Part shown: positions 36,018 to 51,000 of the stretch, piece by piece
Numbering within the stretch: position 1 is the stretch's first letter
Layout of the letters: each line of letters opens with the position of its first letter
NCBI GenBank assembly: GCA_002633005.1
Contig: NMRA01000340.1
Coordinates: 120,232 to 184,231, forward strand
Length of the DNA stretch: 64,000 bases
DNA from: Phoronis australis
Taxonomy: Eukaryota; Phoronida; Phoronidae
Direction: 5' to 3'
Position numbers and translations under genes: made by a program
The notes under the pieces: model-generated
The model's input: only the letters and a program-made list of their open reading frames with translations
Database searches by the model: none
What the model was told of the DNA's origin: nothing

Positions 36018-39000
36018 CTACAAAAGATGAGCACAAGACTGATAACACATATACAACTCGTATTCAATTTTTCTGAAATAACTTCATTTTTACTACAGTG
36101 ACTGATGGACAGAGTGTGCTAAGAATTTTGTATGATTATTGAGTGGAAATCTCTAAACATGCAATACACAAAAGCTACGACAAATTTCAGAACGGGCAGT
36201 CAAGAGTTAATTTGGAAATCGTAGGTCACAATTGTATATTGGAATCTTCCCACCAATATTGTTAGTACATTTGATAGCCTCTGATTGTAAACATGCATTT
36301 ATTCAAAGTAAAGTTCAAATTTGGATACTGGTATTTGAAACAAGAAATTCTTTCAGAGATGTCCACCACAGCTGTTTTTTTATTCGAATTTGTGAGAAAC
36401 TTGAAGTAGAAAGAAATAGCACTGACAGAAGGCCGCTTAACCTGGGCATGACGTGTAGTTGACAATGTGCATATTACCGACATGGTTCATGTTTTTCAAT
36501 GCCACTTGAAAATAATGTAAAATACCACATGCGTTCTTACTTAGGCTCATGTGCTATAAAGCTATTCCTAAGTCCACAATTAGGTGCATAAATAAAGTAC
36601 TACACAACGTAGAAAATCAAAGTTGGACTTTTAAAAGTACAGTGCGAGTGAAGCTTAAATTATGGATAATAAGCTCACAGAAAAGACCTAATTAATTTAG
36701 ACGTGCTTGACAGTTGACTAAAACATTTTTTTTAGAAAAAATCTTTTGTAAATAGACACATGGGTCTATTACATGAGTTGCTCTTAACACCAACCAATAT
36801 ATTTTTGGAATGAGCACAAACTCACCGTCTTGTCTTCACTGGTGGAGATCCACTCCTTACAGTCCTTCCACAGACAGCGAATCACAGACTTGTTAGGTAG
36901 AATGTGCTGCACTACAACATGGTGGACGACGTGCTCCTTCAGGCCAAACACACTAGAGCAGCTCCCAAACTGAAAAAAGTCTAGCACTACTACAATGCAG
37001 GCTTAAAATGAATGTATGAACAAAAAGTACAAGCCAGGGTAGATTCTTTTCAAAAAATCCAGTTTAAGAAAGCAATGCCACAAATGACAAACATAATTCA
37101 TCAAATAAAAAGGCTAGAATTTCATTAATCTGCTTAGTGACATATCCTGGGAGACTTCAAACTGCCACCAATATCCCCCTTAAAGTGACACTACTGGCAA
37201 CAATATTGTGCATTTGAGATCCACCCCAAGACGGATTTGAGCTCCCAACCTCAGCAGTCACAGTCTGACATTTTGCTAGTAAACCCAAAGCCAACGTCCT
37301 TTAAGCACATTTAACTGATAGGGTCACTGGCTTCAGTTTCAATGAATCCTAACAAATGGCTGGAAGCTAACATCGGGAATTACGGATTTCTACTAAAATC
37401 ACAAAAAAAGAGTCAACAGATTTTGCTCTTGTATTTCTCTAACAGTACTTAAAAACGTATGTCCTACCAAACAATACTCCCAAAAACCAACCGCTTCCCT
37501 TTAAATGCAACAGAATCAAAAGGAAGTCTTGACAACATAGGCTGCATATTGCATGCTGTTCTAGGAGCTGGTCAGGTCAACAGAACCACCACCAGGTCTT
37601 GTCAGAACCTATTACATCAAACACAGCAACTAGAGAGTCTAGCTGTGTGAACACTATCCTGGCCATAGGTAACTGGAGACAGAACAGTCTTAAATAATGT
37701 ATTACCAGAGCCTTACCTGGCATTCATAGTGCTCTGTGGGTATTGGCACCCTGCCAATGACGCCTTTTCTATTGCCAGTGATTATCTAGGAAGTACAAGC
37801 AAAGTGATATTGAACAAACCAAGAGCTCCTCAAGAGACTGGCAAAGGATGTGCCAACAAAGTCAAATGATACAAACAGGGGAGGTAATGCAGCCTGCGGA
37901 TTACTTTGTGTTGTTCATGAAGTACAATTGACCTATAGCAATATCCGCCCCCTCGCAAAAATGTTTACAAACAATAAATTTTACCCGGGAACATGTTCGG
38001 GCCTCGGGCCTCTTCAGGAACACAAGTTTATAGCATCTCTTGGTTAAGTGATAATGTGACTGATCTCCAAATTAGTACATACCATGTCGTCCTTCACAAT
38101 CATCGAAGTCAGCAGTTCGTTTCCAGAACCATAGATACACACTGTCGAGTTGTCCTATTGGGATGAAAAGGGTAAACATGCACAAAACCAGGTTGGTGGA
38201 AAACTGCAGAGGACACAAAAATAGCCAGAGCAGAGACAGACTCACAGACAGGTAAGAAGAGTTTAGTCTAGAGACCTCAGTAGAATTACTAGATATCATG
38301 TATATAATTGAAACGACAATCTGCAAAATTGGCGGACATTTAAAGTTGTGCAGGTTCCTAGAAAAATGTCCAAATTTGGCCGCTTGTAATATTACTTTGA
38401 CATGATATCCAATGTGTTAACATTTGGAACATAATTAAACAACATCAATCCTGACTAGAAAAAACCCATCACGAGCATCGTGGGATTTATTTTCTTTCAG
38501 CGGCCATCTTGAATAAGACACAACAGAAGCAGTGTGCTTAATAAACATGTTTTGAAGACAGCTGTCTACGAGCCCAGCTGTCTATAATATTAACCATGCC
38601 AGAGTTAGATGTGAATTCATACAATGGAGCCAGAATTCTATAACCGTAGCCTCACCTGGAGGTTGAGACAGTGCACAATGCCATCTAGTGAGCAGATGTA
38701 GATCTTCTTCTTGAGATAATGTAGGTCGGTGATCACGCCTCCCTTGTGCTTAATGACATGGATCAGTTGACCAGTCTGTCAGGATGAGAACAGAATATCA
38801 ACATGTTACTAAATGTGGATGGATACACAATACAGAGACTCAAAACCAAACTTACATTTTGTAGACTTCATTAGAAATTCTTATCGTAACCAAGGGTTAA
38901 TACTTAACCTTACAGTCAAGTATTTCATTGAAAAAGAAGAGCTCACATAAAATATTGAATACTATTGCAAGGAAATCTTTGTATTTTGACTACCAATTCT

Positions 39001-42000
39001 GCAAAAACATTTCATTTTGTCTTCGTTTTGTATTACAAGATTGATTGTAACAGAATTTGACAAAAAATCAGAAGATGTAGGAAATGGACCAATGATCAAT
39101 CAGTTAAATGTTGTGAGTGATCCCTGGACCATGGGATTGTGACCAGGTAATGACCCAGGTATCATGACCAGGAATCATGACAACAAAATGATCTGGGGCA
39201 GGAATTGTGATGACAGAACAATCGAGAGATCACGGCCAAGAATTTCCCCCAAGGAACAATCATGAAATAGGAATTCGAGCCAAGGAATGGTCCAGGGAAC
39301 ACAAACATGGAGTAATACAGGGATTATGACCATTGCCAATTATTGAATTAACATGAGGGTGCTTTACATTAACCAATCATAGCAATGCTAAAATGACCCA
39401 AGATCTATTGATGGTTAGTTAAGAGGAACTGCGAAGACCAACCCTTTTTGAGTACAGCATTGGCAACAGCATGAGTCAAAAGTAATCCATAGAAAATCAG
39501 TGACGTACATGAATGTCATGACACTGCAGCACTTTATCCACATCCCTAGAGGCACTGTAGAGCCACCTATTGGCCAAGAACAGTCTGCCTGGGCCATGTG
39601 ACGTGCCCTGAAGGTTCCTCAGCAGCAGGCCTGAGTTAGCGTCACGCACCGAGATGATACTATCCATGGAGGATATACAGAGCAGACGACGGGAACCCTC
39701 TGTGGCACACACCAGGCCACAGATGGCTTGCTCGGAGGACTTGAAGCCATCCATGCACTGCTTTGTCTATAACAACAGAAATGTTTTCATGCTAACACAG
39801 TGACATAACCCAACAAATAGTGCTAATTGTACAACAGGCAGGTTGTCGTGGTAAAAAAGTGACTGTATACCGAGTAACTTAGGTAATGATTGGCATACAA
39901 AGAAAATGTCATGTACATGATGCAGCAATACTGTACGACTGTAACTACAGTGAGTATTGGGTATTCAACAAATATTCCCATAAACTAACAGGCAGTAGAA
40001 GTATCGTATGTGCGCTTATTTGGGTCGATGCACTTATATCCAAAACAATGCATTTTTTCAAAGAAAATTCTTTATTGGACAAGTGTTTTGCATACAGTGA
40101 CAACCGCCTAAGCTTCACTTACGGGTGAAGACAACTGTCTTTGGAATATGTGCTCGTCTTAAACAATCCAAACAAAAAGAATAGTTACAAATTCAAAGTA
40201 ATGGCGAGCAGCACTGCTGAACTAGCTGGCACTGTATTTAGCACATGGCAAACTTTAGTAACATTCTTTCTACTGTCTCCATACCACTAAGTTATGTTGA
40301 TAGGGCCTGTCATATGTTAATACAGACAGAGTTGTAAGACGCAAGGAGTTCAACACCAATAGTTCAGTCATAAACACAATATTGTAGAGTTAACATTGAC
40401 CTACATTCAGCAGACTATCACAGGTAAGCCCAGCATGTGAGCACATTACCTTAGGGTTGAAGCACATCACATTTCCGTTATTCAGGCCGACGTAAACGCG
40501 TGACCACTGTTCACACATGCAGGTGACTTCATCCGCGAATGAGGAAAGGCTGATTTGGGCACCGGTCTGTCAAAACAACAGAATGAAGGCTCACTGTAGA
40601 ACTACACAACACTCTGTATAGTATGTAAAAAATACCACGACTAGTAACAACATTTGCACAAAAATGATGATTTTGAAAGCGACATGTGTGTCTGCAGAGG
40701 TTTCCATGAAACTACTGTGAACTGACTCACCCAGTGGCTGCAGGGAAATTAGCATACATACAGATGTGGAGGGTTTTAGTTCACAATTATAACAACTGAA
40801 CAGAGGAACCATCCACTGTCACACTTGAAAGCCAATGTTGTTTTCACACAAATGTTGTTATCAATGACCAGTACTAAATCACCTGGAAGAACAACCCAGA
40901 CCTTTAAAGAAAGATTTTGTCATTATAGTGAATACTGGCTGCACCTTAAGCTAATTTTAAGTCCTCAATGGACTTGGATACCAGACTGAAAAACCAAATA
41001 CTGGTTCAAACTCACATTTACACTCACTACATCACAGGTCTCGAACTTTTGTGCAATTGGCTGGAAAAAAGCAGGTGGATTGGCTGAATTCAGAAGACAG
41101 GCAGCAGACCACACATTCGGTTTGATCTGACATGGAAAATTTCACAACTTTAAGACACTGCACAAAAAGAATTCAACTTGTGGAGACAGTGTGGCACAGC
41201 AGTTTGACCCCTGAACTCCTGTTTGGGAGACCCATGTTCGAATCTTGGCTTCACTGGCAGACAATCGACCATTGCACAAAAGTGTCTCCTACTACTCTGA
41301 GCTCGGTCTTACTAGTGAGAGAATGAATGTAATAATACAAGTGAATAAATGTGCCAATTATTAAAATGTCAGTGATAATGGCCAGCAGCTAATGTTTTGT
41401 GTTTACTCTGAAAACTGACAATAATTAAAAAAAACACTGTTGTTAAAAGATTGCGACCTGTGGCTCTAATGGTTTAGTCAAATAGCAAAAGAGGTTGACA
41501 CCAACTCATCTGTTTTCTACCTCAGGTTTCACACTATTTTTGTTCCGTTTCGCATACTTTCCTGACAACTCACCACCTTCAGCTCACCTGTTCATTGAAG
41601 ACGATGAGCGACTTGTCTCTACCCCCTGTCAGCACCATCGTGCCACACTTGCGCGTCTCTGTGACCACGATACAGTTGATGGCCTTCTTATGTCCATTGT
41701 AATGCTTTACCAGCTTGCCAGACTAAGAATTGAAAAAGGATTATGTTGATCTTAGACATACGCTTATAGTACAAGCCAAAAAGTATTCTGACAAAATGCC
41801 CCAGAATGTCCTGTCATGATGGCTGGACGGAAGCGAAATTCATAGTCAGAGTAGTCTCCCCTGATGACCGAGACTGATTGGGAATGAACAGGAAGTACAA
41901 TAAGGTGGTTAAGCCACTCTGTAATCAAAATTTTACTCCCTAATAGTTTTTACCAGTAATTTTTATTGTTAACAGAATTCGTCGTCATGATGGGAAAACG

Positions 42001-45000
42001 ATATTTTGTTTGATCACTTTTGTGTTTTACTGTACTTGACACAAGCGCTATATAATAAGGGATTATAAATTATCATGATCGAATCCAATGTGCAATTAAA
42101 TTAATAAAATAATTATTTCCAAAGAACTTTTTTATAAAGACACAATTTTTTGTGTAGTGACAAGATAACCAGTATATGAAGTCACCTTGTCATTGGGAAA
42201 CAATTTTACTGACCAATAGTTTATGCTAATTTATACTCAAGATCACCCAACACGGACATGTTTGGAATACGGTAAGTCTGGCCAAATAAAATAATTGTTA
42301 TTTAAAGCAACCCTAACAAGGTAAAAATTCGCGAACTACAGACTTCAGTTTTCTACAGCAGCGAATTTTGCCGCAGAAGCAATCAATGAACTCCACTAGG
42401 CCAGTAAGAATATGTGTGAAAATGAATATCACATGATTACCTTACTAATTCTTTATTATGTATCTTGAGATGAAAGTTTATTTAAAGATGGTGCTGTCAT
42501 GTGGCTATAAAACAGACCTTCCAATGCGTGGATATACATACAGTGATATTATGTTTGGAGGCAATTCCATCTTGACCAGCAGCGTAGACATGTTCTTTGT
42601 AGAGGGCCAGACATAGAATGGACTGTTTGTGGCATTCGTCAAACACCAGAGGACCAGTGCAGGCCAAGGACTATTAGAGGAAGATACAATACAACTTCAA
42701 TGCAGCAGTTTTAAAATCAAAATGACAATTTACAATTGCTTTTTCCCAGGTTTTCAACATAATTTTGACAAAGCAGGATGAATTTCAGATCAACAAAATT
42801 TGTCAGCTATTTTAAATCATGTGCTACTGCAAGTCAAATAACATGTAAGCACACAAAATGTCTCCTTCAATTACAGAGACTTTAGTATCGAGAGATATGT
42901 AACAAAATTTTCTTAAAAGAATTGCAAGTGGAAGGATGGAGCCATTCTCACAAAAAAACCCACAAATCCCGCAGCCATTACCTCCTTTTCATTGGTCAGA
43001 TTTCCCGAAAGCTTCACAGGAGGTCCCTCATCGAGTCCCTCAATTTCAACATCTGAGCTTTCCTCAGCCAACCACTCAGTGAGTTTCTTATAGACCCCAT
43101 TCTTTTTCTTGCACTTCCGTGTTTTGCTAGGACTGCTACTCTGTTCCACGGTGCTGGTGTCGGAGTTCGACTCCGATGTCCGAGTCAGACGCGTCGTCTG
43201 GTCTCGCTCTTTTTTCTTGCGCAGCTTCTTGCGAACTGGCGAGTCTGGATCAGGGTAGAACTGGGAAACTCTTCGTCGATTACTGCACGTGCTCTGTGCA
43301 GAGTTGGTGCGCAGACTTCGTGCAGTCTCGAGCCTGTCGCTGGCATCCGTGTGTTGTTGGATGTCTTGCTCGCACTGCAAATGTGTATCCTCGGTGACAC
43401 GATTGCTGGCAAGAGTTGAAACTACAATGACAGAACTGTCAGATGAAGTCTCTCCATCATTGCATGACAAGTTCATGTGCTGCTTGTCAGGCTTGGGTGC
43501 AGATGGCACTTTGAAGGAGCCAGATGTTTCCACAATTGAAGAAGGCTGTTTCCGATCGTCCTGTGACGGCTGATGACCCGCTTCAGACTCTGATAGTGGC
43601 TGTTCATGTGTCAGGTGCTGGAACTCGTCTTCGCTCATTATGCTATATGCATTGGGCTGGGAAAAGGCAAGGTATTTGGCAAATTCAACAGGCTTAACTT
43701 TCCCTAGGTATCTCATCTCCAAGCCGTCATCTGAACTTGACGCCACAGTGTCCAAGGTAGCCTTCTGTCCATACTGGCCACTAACCTTGGAGCCAGGAGG
43801 CTGAGAGTCCTTGTCTTCAGGTGGATTAGAGAAATTAAAGTGATGCTGAGAAGTGTCATGGCGTTCAGCCGCAGGAGACAACGGCTCAGACTTGACTATA
43901 GTAGTATTACTGCACGATGTGGAGGTGGGTTGGGAGTCAGTCTTTTCAGCAGATTTAACATAATTCGTCCTCGGGCGTGGTGTTGGTTTTACAGAAACCT
44001 CTTCTGGCAACTCCTTCTTGATAGCCACCGAGATAGATTCGACCAACTTCTGTTCAGCTGCTGTGGCCAGGCGCAAACCTGAGCTGTGAATCAGCGAGCC
44101 CGGAGTGACGGATCGCTCATTGCCATTGGCAACAGCAGTGCTAGTGGTAACCGTAGATTGAGATCCTGCTGGCGACGAAATGGAGGCAGAGGTGGAGGTT
44201 ACGGCTCCTTGTAAAATGGATAGCCTTGACTTTCGCAAAAATTCTTCCCGCTTCGTTAGCTGAAATTAACAACTGATATTGAAACTTAGTCCAACAAACA
44301 TTGCCACTTTATATTCACCAACTCATCCTCCTTAACATTNACTTTCCCTAGGTATCTCATCTCCAAGCCGTCATCTGAACTTGACGCCACAGTGTCCAAG
44401 GTAGCCTTCTGTCCATACTGGCCACTAACCTTGGAGCCAGGAGGCTGGGAGTCCTTGTCTTCAGGTGGATTAGAGAAATTAAAGTGATGCTGAGAAGTGT
44501 CATGGCGTTCAGCCGCAGGAGACAACGGCTCAGACTTGACTACGGTAGTATTACTGCACGATGTGGAGGTGGGTTGGGAGTCAGTCTTTTCAGCAGATTT
44601 AACATAATTCATCCTCGGGCGTGGTGTTGGTTTTACAGAAACCTCTTCTGGCAACTCCTTCTTGATAGCCACCGAGATAGATTCGACCAACTTCTGTTCA
44701 GCTGCTGTGGCCAGGCGCAAACCTGAGCTGTGAATCAGCGAGCCCGGAGTGACGGATCGCTCATTGCCATTGGCAACAGCAGTGCTAGTGGTAACCGTAG
44801 ATTGAGATCCTGCTGGCGACGAAATGGGGGCAGAGGTGGAGGTTACGGCTCCTTGTAAAATGGATAGCCTTGACTTTCGCAAAAATTCTTCCCGCTTCGT
44901 TAGCTGAAATTAACAACTGATATTGAAACTTAGTCCAACAAACATTGCCACTTTATATTCACCAACTCATCCTCCTTAACATTACCAACTCAGATAGACT

Positions 45001-48000
45001 ACTCCCGACTCAGAAAGTGGTCATTAAACGTAAAATCACCTTCTGAAAAATAACTAACATAATTGCAACTCAAATGCAAAGAGGTTCACTAATAATAAAG
45101 ACAAGGCATATTCTATATTTCATAAACTATAGATGCTACATGCTTGAGGACAATTAACTGCGAGTGAGAGGAGGCAGGGAGTGTTGCATGAATGCAGAAC
45201 ACATCCACCGTCACCCTTGACCTCTAACCCTTGACCCTCACTGGGATAGCACGGAGGTAGAATGTGTAGCATTAACACATCCACTCCCACCCTTGACCCC
45301 TCACCGGGAAAGCATGGAGGCGGAATGTGTAGCACGAACACATACCACATCCACTCTCACCCTTTACCTCTAACCCTTGACCATCACTGGGATAGCATGG
45401 AGGTACAATATGTAGCATTAGCACATCTACTCTAACCCTTGACCCTCACAAACCTGGGACAATTGATGCTGACATCTGACCATCTCCTCCTGAGTCTTGC
45501 GCAGAAGCATCTGCAGCTGACCAACGTGTTCTTCCACTGTACGCTTCTCTCGCAAAATTGCCTCCTCCTCCAGCGACATCTGTAGGACCCGATTCATCAC
45601 GCCACCTTCAGGAGGCATGGTTTTACTTGCAAGCGAGTCGGTGGGCAACAGAGAAACTGAGGGTTGTGTGGTACAAGTTGGTCCTGTCTTAGAAATGGAT
45701 GGAGCAGGTTCGCTAAGAGTGTTATTGTCCAGTGACACTGCTTCTGGCAACGCACTGGTACCAGCAGTGACTGTAGCTGTATTATCTTCATTTCTGCCTG
45801 CAAAAGTCTGTTTCACTATGGTATCAATAAGTGCGATATCTTCAACAGACATGGCTAAACTCCCTTTAACTGGTTGCTTCTTGCGTGGTTTAGCCACGGG
45901 ACGCTTCAGCCTTTTAGATTTGGGAACTGACACGTCGGTCGCATCTTTAGCACAATGTGGGCTGACTTGGGCCTCCGAGGGCACTGCACAGGTTCCAGAG
46001 GTAGACACACCTTCAGGTTTTTCTGTTAGACTCTGTCTCTTTCTCTTTTTACCCAAAGTTGACGAACTTGTGAATTGATCCTATAATGTATCAATTTTAA
46101 TTACTAAAACATCGCAAACCAACCTCATGCCTTACTTTTCAACAGGGTAGTTGAAGCAATGTGATTTCATTTACAACAACACAACAAGTTTCTCATCTTT
46201 GTATGAATTCAAAGGTGATATGAGGTTCGTGATCAGTAATTTGCTATAGCATGCCTTCTGTAAAAATAAACTTTAGATTTATTAAGTTACATATTGCGAT
46301 GAAATTATATAAACGAAGTAATACCATATGATACAAAAGTAAGATGCTGAGAATGCCTTTCATTTAATAAACTAGGTACTATGTAGAAAACACACTATGA
46401 AGTAACACATAAACGAGACGAGTGTGATAACCAGCAGCAAACGACATGCTTTCATCTCTCCACAGAATTTTACGCAGTACATGCCAAAAGTATTCAGACA
46501 AAACGGCCAGATATTCCCCTTTACAAAAACTAGAGCATAAGCTATTTTCTTCATCTTGGTAACCTTTGGTCATGATCGTGGAATTATCAGAACATCAGCA
46601 AGGTGGAAACACTTGTTGAGCAATAAGAAATTTGCAACTATGACCCTTCACTGCCAGCCATTTTAGCACTTAACAGTATTAGCCATCACAACAGAAAAAA
46701 CAGCATTTTGTCAGAATATTTTTGACGCATACTGCATAATTTAGAGACAAAACCGAATGACTACCTTTAGCGTTTCTAATCGACCTCCTTCAATTGACAA
46801 CTTTGAATCATGTTGAACGCTTGTTAGACTATGTGTCTGACCCTCCAGTTTAACTGCAAGAGGGGCAGAGGCCTTGACGGGAGCCAGGTGATCACCAGAC
46901 ACACCACTGTCAGCATTGCCACCAACATTTCCCAATAAGTTGGTTTTGCTATCACTGGCTTTTGTCAAAACCTGTTGGTTCTCTGATACAGTTGGGACTT
47001 CATTGACTGTTAGTGATGAACTCTTCCTAGACTCGTACACTTTAGTTGTGTCACCGTCTGTTCCACTGATTGTTGAACATGAACCCTTCACTGTCCTGGA
47101 TGTCTTGGCTAGGTTGCTATTGGACAGCTGTCCTCTAAGATTGTTACAAGACATAGTCCATGAATTCGTCACATTTTCACTCTCCGAGTTATTCTTTCGT
47201 CGACTGGTGTCCGAGTGAATTTTTGAAGACCCTTCCTTAGTAATCGAGCAAGGAAATGGGAGGGAGGAGTCGAGCTCAGACCCACTGCTCACTTGTCCAC
47301 TCTGTACTACATCACGGTGCGACCTGCTGCCGCCACCATGTGTCCTGTGTGACTGGTCCGTATCCTGGTCTGGTTGATTCTCAGGTTGGCCGGAGGACTC
47401 CAAACCGATTTGGGACACATCAGTCTACAAACAGTTGAAGGTAATTTAAAATGCAGTTGCAAACATTTCACAAATTGCAAATCTGTGAATGCAAACAATT
47501 AAGGCAATTGTCAACCTTCACAAAGTTACTTTCACTTTTCATCAATATACTATATGTACTTTATCAACCCCTTAAATTCTGAATCCACCGTTGAGAATCG
47601 CACTAAGACTTTCTTTCCTCAGACAAATGACTGACAGCAGGGATATACTAGGCCATTCGCCCAGTCAACAATGCGACTAAAAACGGTGCCATTCTTTTTT
47701 GATATGCGGCTTTGGAGTGGAATGCATGCCCTAAGTTGCCACACGGGAGTCACAGGAGTACAACTTACATTGCCAACAATATGTGATAGACAGATGACAC
47801 ATACATATGTGCGTGCTCAGCCCCAGAGACAAGGGCTCGAGAATTTCTTCACGACTCAAAAATACAAGACTGAAATACAAGTCGTATGCCGTGGTTTGAT
47901 GATTGGTAGAGCTGTCATTTTCACGTTCCTTGTCTTTTGCGACAAAAAATGAGACGCGCATTGACAACATTGCCAAGTCACGATCAACTGCCGAGGACAT

Positions 48001-51000
48001 TACGCGCAAAGACCGGGAACGACCACTCTCACAGTGAGACATTGCTAGGGATATCTTGCATGAAAAATAAACGTTTTTCAAACACAAAGTTTGGTAAGTC
48101 GATCATTTAAGAATTAGCAGAAATATTGCTGTTTTGCAACATTTTATCACAGGTTTAATACTTAGTTCGCCGTAAGTGAAACAATCAATAGTGATCACAG
48201 ATCTACGCGGACGTTAAATTTGTTCCCTTCCTCAAGGCGCTTTACCCCAGTGGAATGTTTATTTCTTAATCGCGGTTACAAATTCGAAGATGCTTCTGAC
48301 TGGACACGTGTCAAGATAATAAACGGCATATTGAAACATAATAATGCAACTTGTATCATACCACATCAATTCCAAAATTTCCGACATGGTTGATTTTGCC
48401 ATCTTTCTGGTGGTTCTTGAATTTGGGAAGGCCAGTGTAATTGTTGTGACCGACGTGAAACAGGCAACTACTTTGGGCTGGGCCCAGTTGGCGAGTGGGG
48501 TATTGAAGCCTAGTTATATATCCCTCTGACAGTCCTGCTAAGACTACTCACCTCAGGCAAACGATTGAGAACAACAGTAGGCTGCAAACCTGTACTCCCA
48601 ATGCATGCTGGGATATGTGGTAAGGTTTCCAACAATGGGAACATGGTCTGGAATGAAGCCAGAAATCCACCTCATACAATGACAGTAATAAGAACCATTA
48701 ACAGGTAAAATTAAACAAGTTAACTCTGAAGATATCTGAAGTTACCTAGGTCAACTTGCATGCCTTCAGCTTTCATATGCACAGAAGAAGAGACATGCAG
48801 CGTTTTTAATCCGCAACAATATTTTTCATTAAGAGCACAAGTCATGCAAATCTTCCTAGAAGTTTATCATGGTCAAAAAACTAGCACTTTAAACATTTAC
48901 TGGCCTGTTTCAACTAACATTCATTTGCAGCAAAAAATACCGGTGCTGACCCTTAATAATCAAGGCCCCCGTAGTCTAGGGGACAAAAATGTATATTAAC
49001 TAAACAGCATTGCCATATAATATGAACAGGTTATTTGAGCACAGAAGAGGAACAATTATGCTACATTGACCTTATTGTTTATTATAATAACATAAAATCA
49101 CACTGAATAAAAAGCAAACTGGAAATGAATTCAACACAAAACCCCCGTATAGTCATTAAACAAGAAAACACAGAATCAGGACACAATAAACTACACTTCA
49201 TTCCCATACACGGAAGCACAGATCATAACTTGTCTGTGTAGTATCCATCCTTGGGCCTCCTACACAGTTGGTCATTCGGTTATCGCCAGGATTCTGAGTG
49301 ACGGCTTAACTGACCAATCATAACAAAGCATTCTTGACACACATTCGGTTCCAAGCTGCCATTTTACTCGACAAACTACACATGGACAGTGAAATAAAAA
49401 ATAATAATTGCAGGCGGTCTGATACACGTTGTACCAGACGTGCGCAGGCCTCGCATGTGGGCCCATTGCACTGATCACCTGGAAATATTTTTATGCTTCA
49501 TTGATATATGGTTAAAACCGAGCTGAGGAGCTAGAAACCTGGCTCAAGCGTTTAGCAGTGTGACCTGGTGGGACTTGAACCCACGACCTCGAGTAAAGAA
49601 AGCGGGCACTTATCAACCAGGCCACACTGCCTCCTCATGGACAGTGAAAAGTAGAACTACTGTGTTCAGTACAAAGGGCTTCATGCCACCAGCTGACATG
49701 TTTGTGAGCCATTAGAACTAAACTTAATTCAAACCAACACAACCCACCTGTAGAGTCAATAGGTAATCCTTTGGTCGAATTGCCTGCAGGATAAAGAACC
49801 AGTTTTTCTCCTTCACAGATTTTCCAGTGGACATCACCAAAGACTTGACCAAAAAGTCTATTAAAAACAAAATTTTAATCCAGGTTACCACACATAAGAA
49901 GACTGGGCATTTCTGGGCCACATGCTATATGTTAATGACTTTGAGGACTAATGCAAATTGAATTTCATGTTGAGCCCTAAATAAGTGTTTCCAATTTGCT
50001 AAAAATCCTTCTCAAGAAGCTGTCAATCAAATGACTTCACATGAATATTTGTCATACAACTTTCAATCATGAAACTAGAGTAGACTAAATAAATAGTTTC
50101 AATACCAAACAATCTAGTAGTATATGATTTCTAAAAATTCAGACAAGAGGAACACAAGAGAGATGATAAGCGCTCACCCACCGTGCGTATAGCATAGCGC
50201 AGATTTAAGGGCTTATCAGGAGCAATATAATAAAGATAAAACAGACTCTAGGGAGTGCAAAGCAAATAAGCTCTCCTCACTAGAAACACACTTGCCCCCT
50301 CATCATGATTCTTCAGATTCGAGGATTGAAGAGGGCAACAAAGAACTTGACAAAAACAATAACAAGAGCAACGAGGGGCGTTGTAATGCGGCCACGAATA
50401 CATCGCAAATGGTATGCTTTTAGGGTTATTTATTTGTATAATAAAAATGGCCACTAGATGGCGCAAAAACATACACTCCATCCCAAAACGGGATCATGCC
50501 ATATTTCATAAAATCTGCCAAGGAACTTCAGAGAAACGAAGGAAAACGGAACAAAATGAAATTGCCACTTGTGGGCACAGCATCCGTTTGATCCGCCCGA
50601 CAGTCATTGTCTGTTATCTACACATAAATTCACTTACTAAATTTAATAAAGATCCTGCAGTGGGTTTTGGAGATACAGTTATGGGCGAAAAAAAACAAAA
50701 CAAAACTACCACTAGGAGGCGCCACAGTAGTCAGTCGCCATCATCAAACATCTTTTTCACAAAAAACATATAGGCCAATTTTCAAAACCATCCCCAGAAT
50801 GATTTAGTTGATCGAGGGGTGGACGCCAAAAACAAGATTTGAAAACAACAAAAATGGCCACCAGGTGGCGCAAAATACCTCGATTCCATCCAAAAACAGG
50901 ATGATAACGTCATCTCACCAATAGATGCCTATATTCAAAATTTTATGAAAATCTGTTGAGGACCTTCGAAGATACAGATTGGTAAACATAAAAAAATAAA

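Noticed and set aside
43176-44082. Plus-strand frames opposite ZNF106 exon 9
   Set aside because: They are shadows of the coding strand; the same peptide recurs over the duplicate.
44286-44903. Second copy of ZNF106 exon 9 as a true tandem exon duplication
   Set aside because: It has no splice donor, ends precisely at an N, and matches the other copy over exactly 643 bases with allele-like differences.
49560-49632. tRNA gene on the minus strand
   Set aside because: Box A and box B are present but the arms do not pair as a full cloverleaf, and the sequence continues into a SINE tail shared with another copy.
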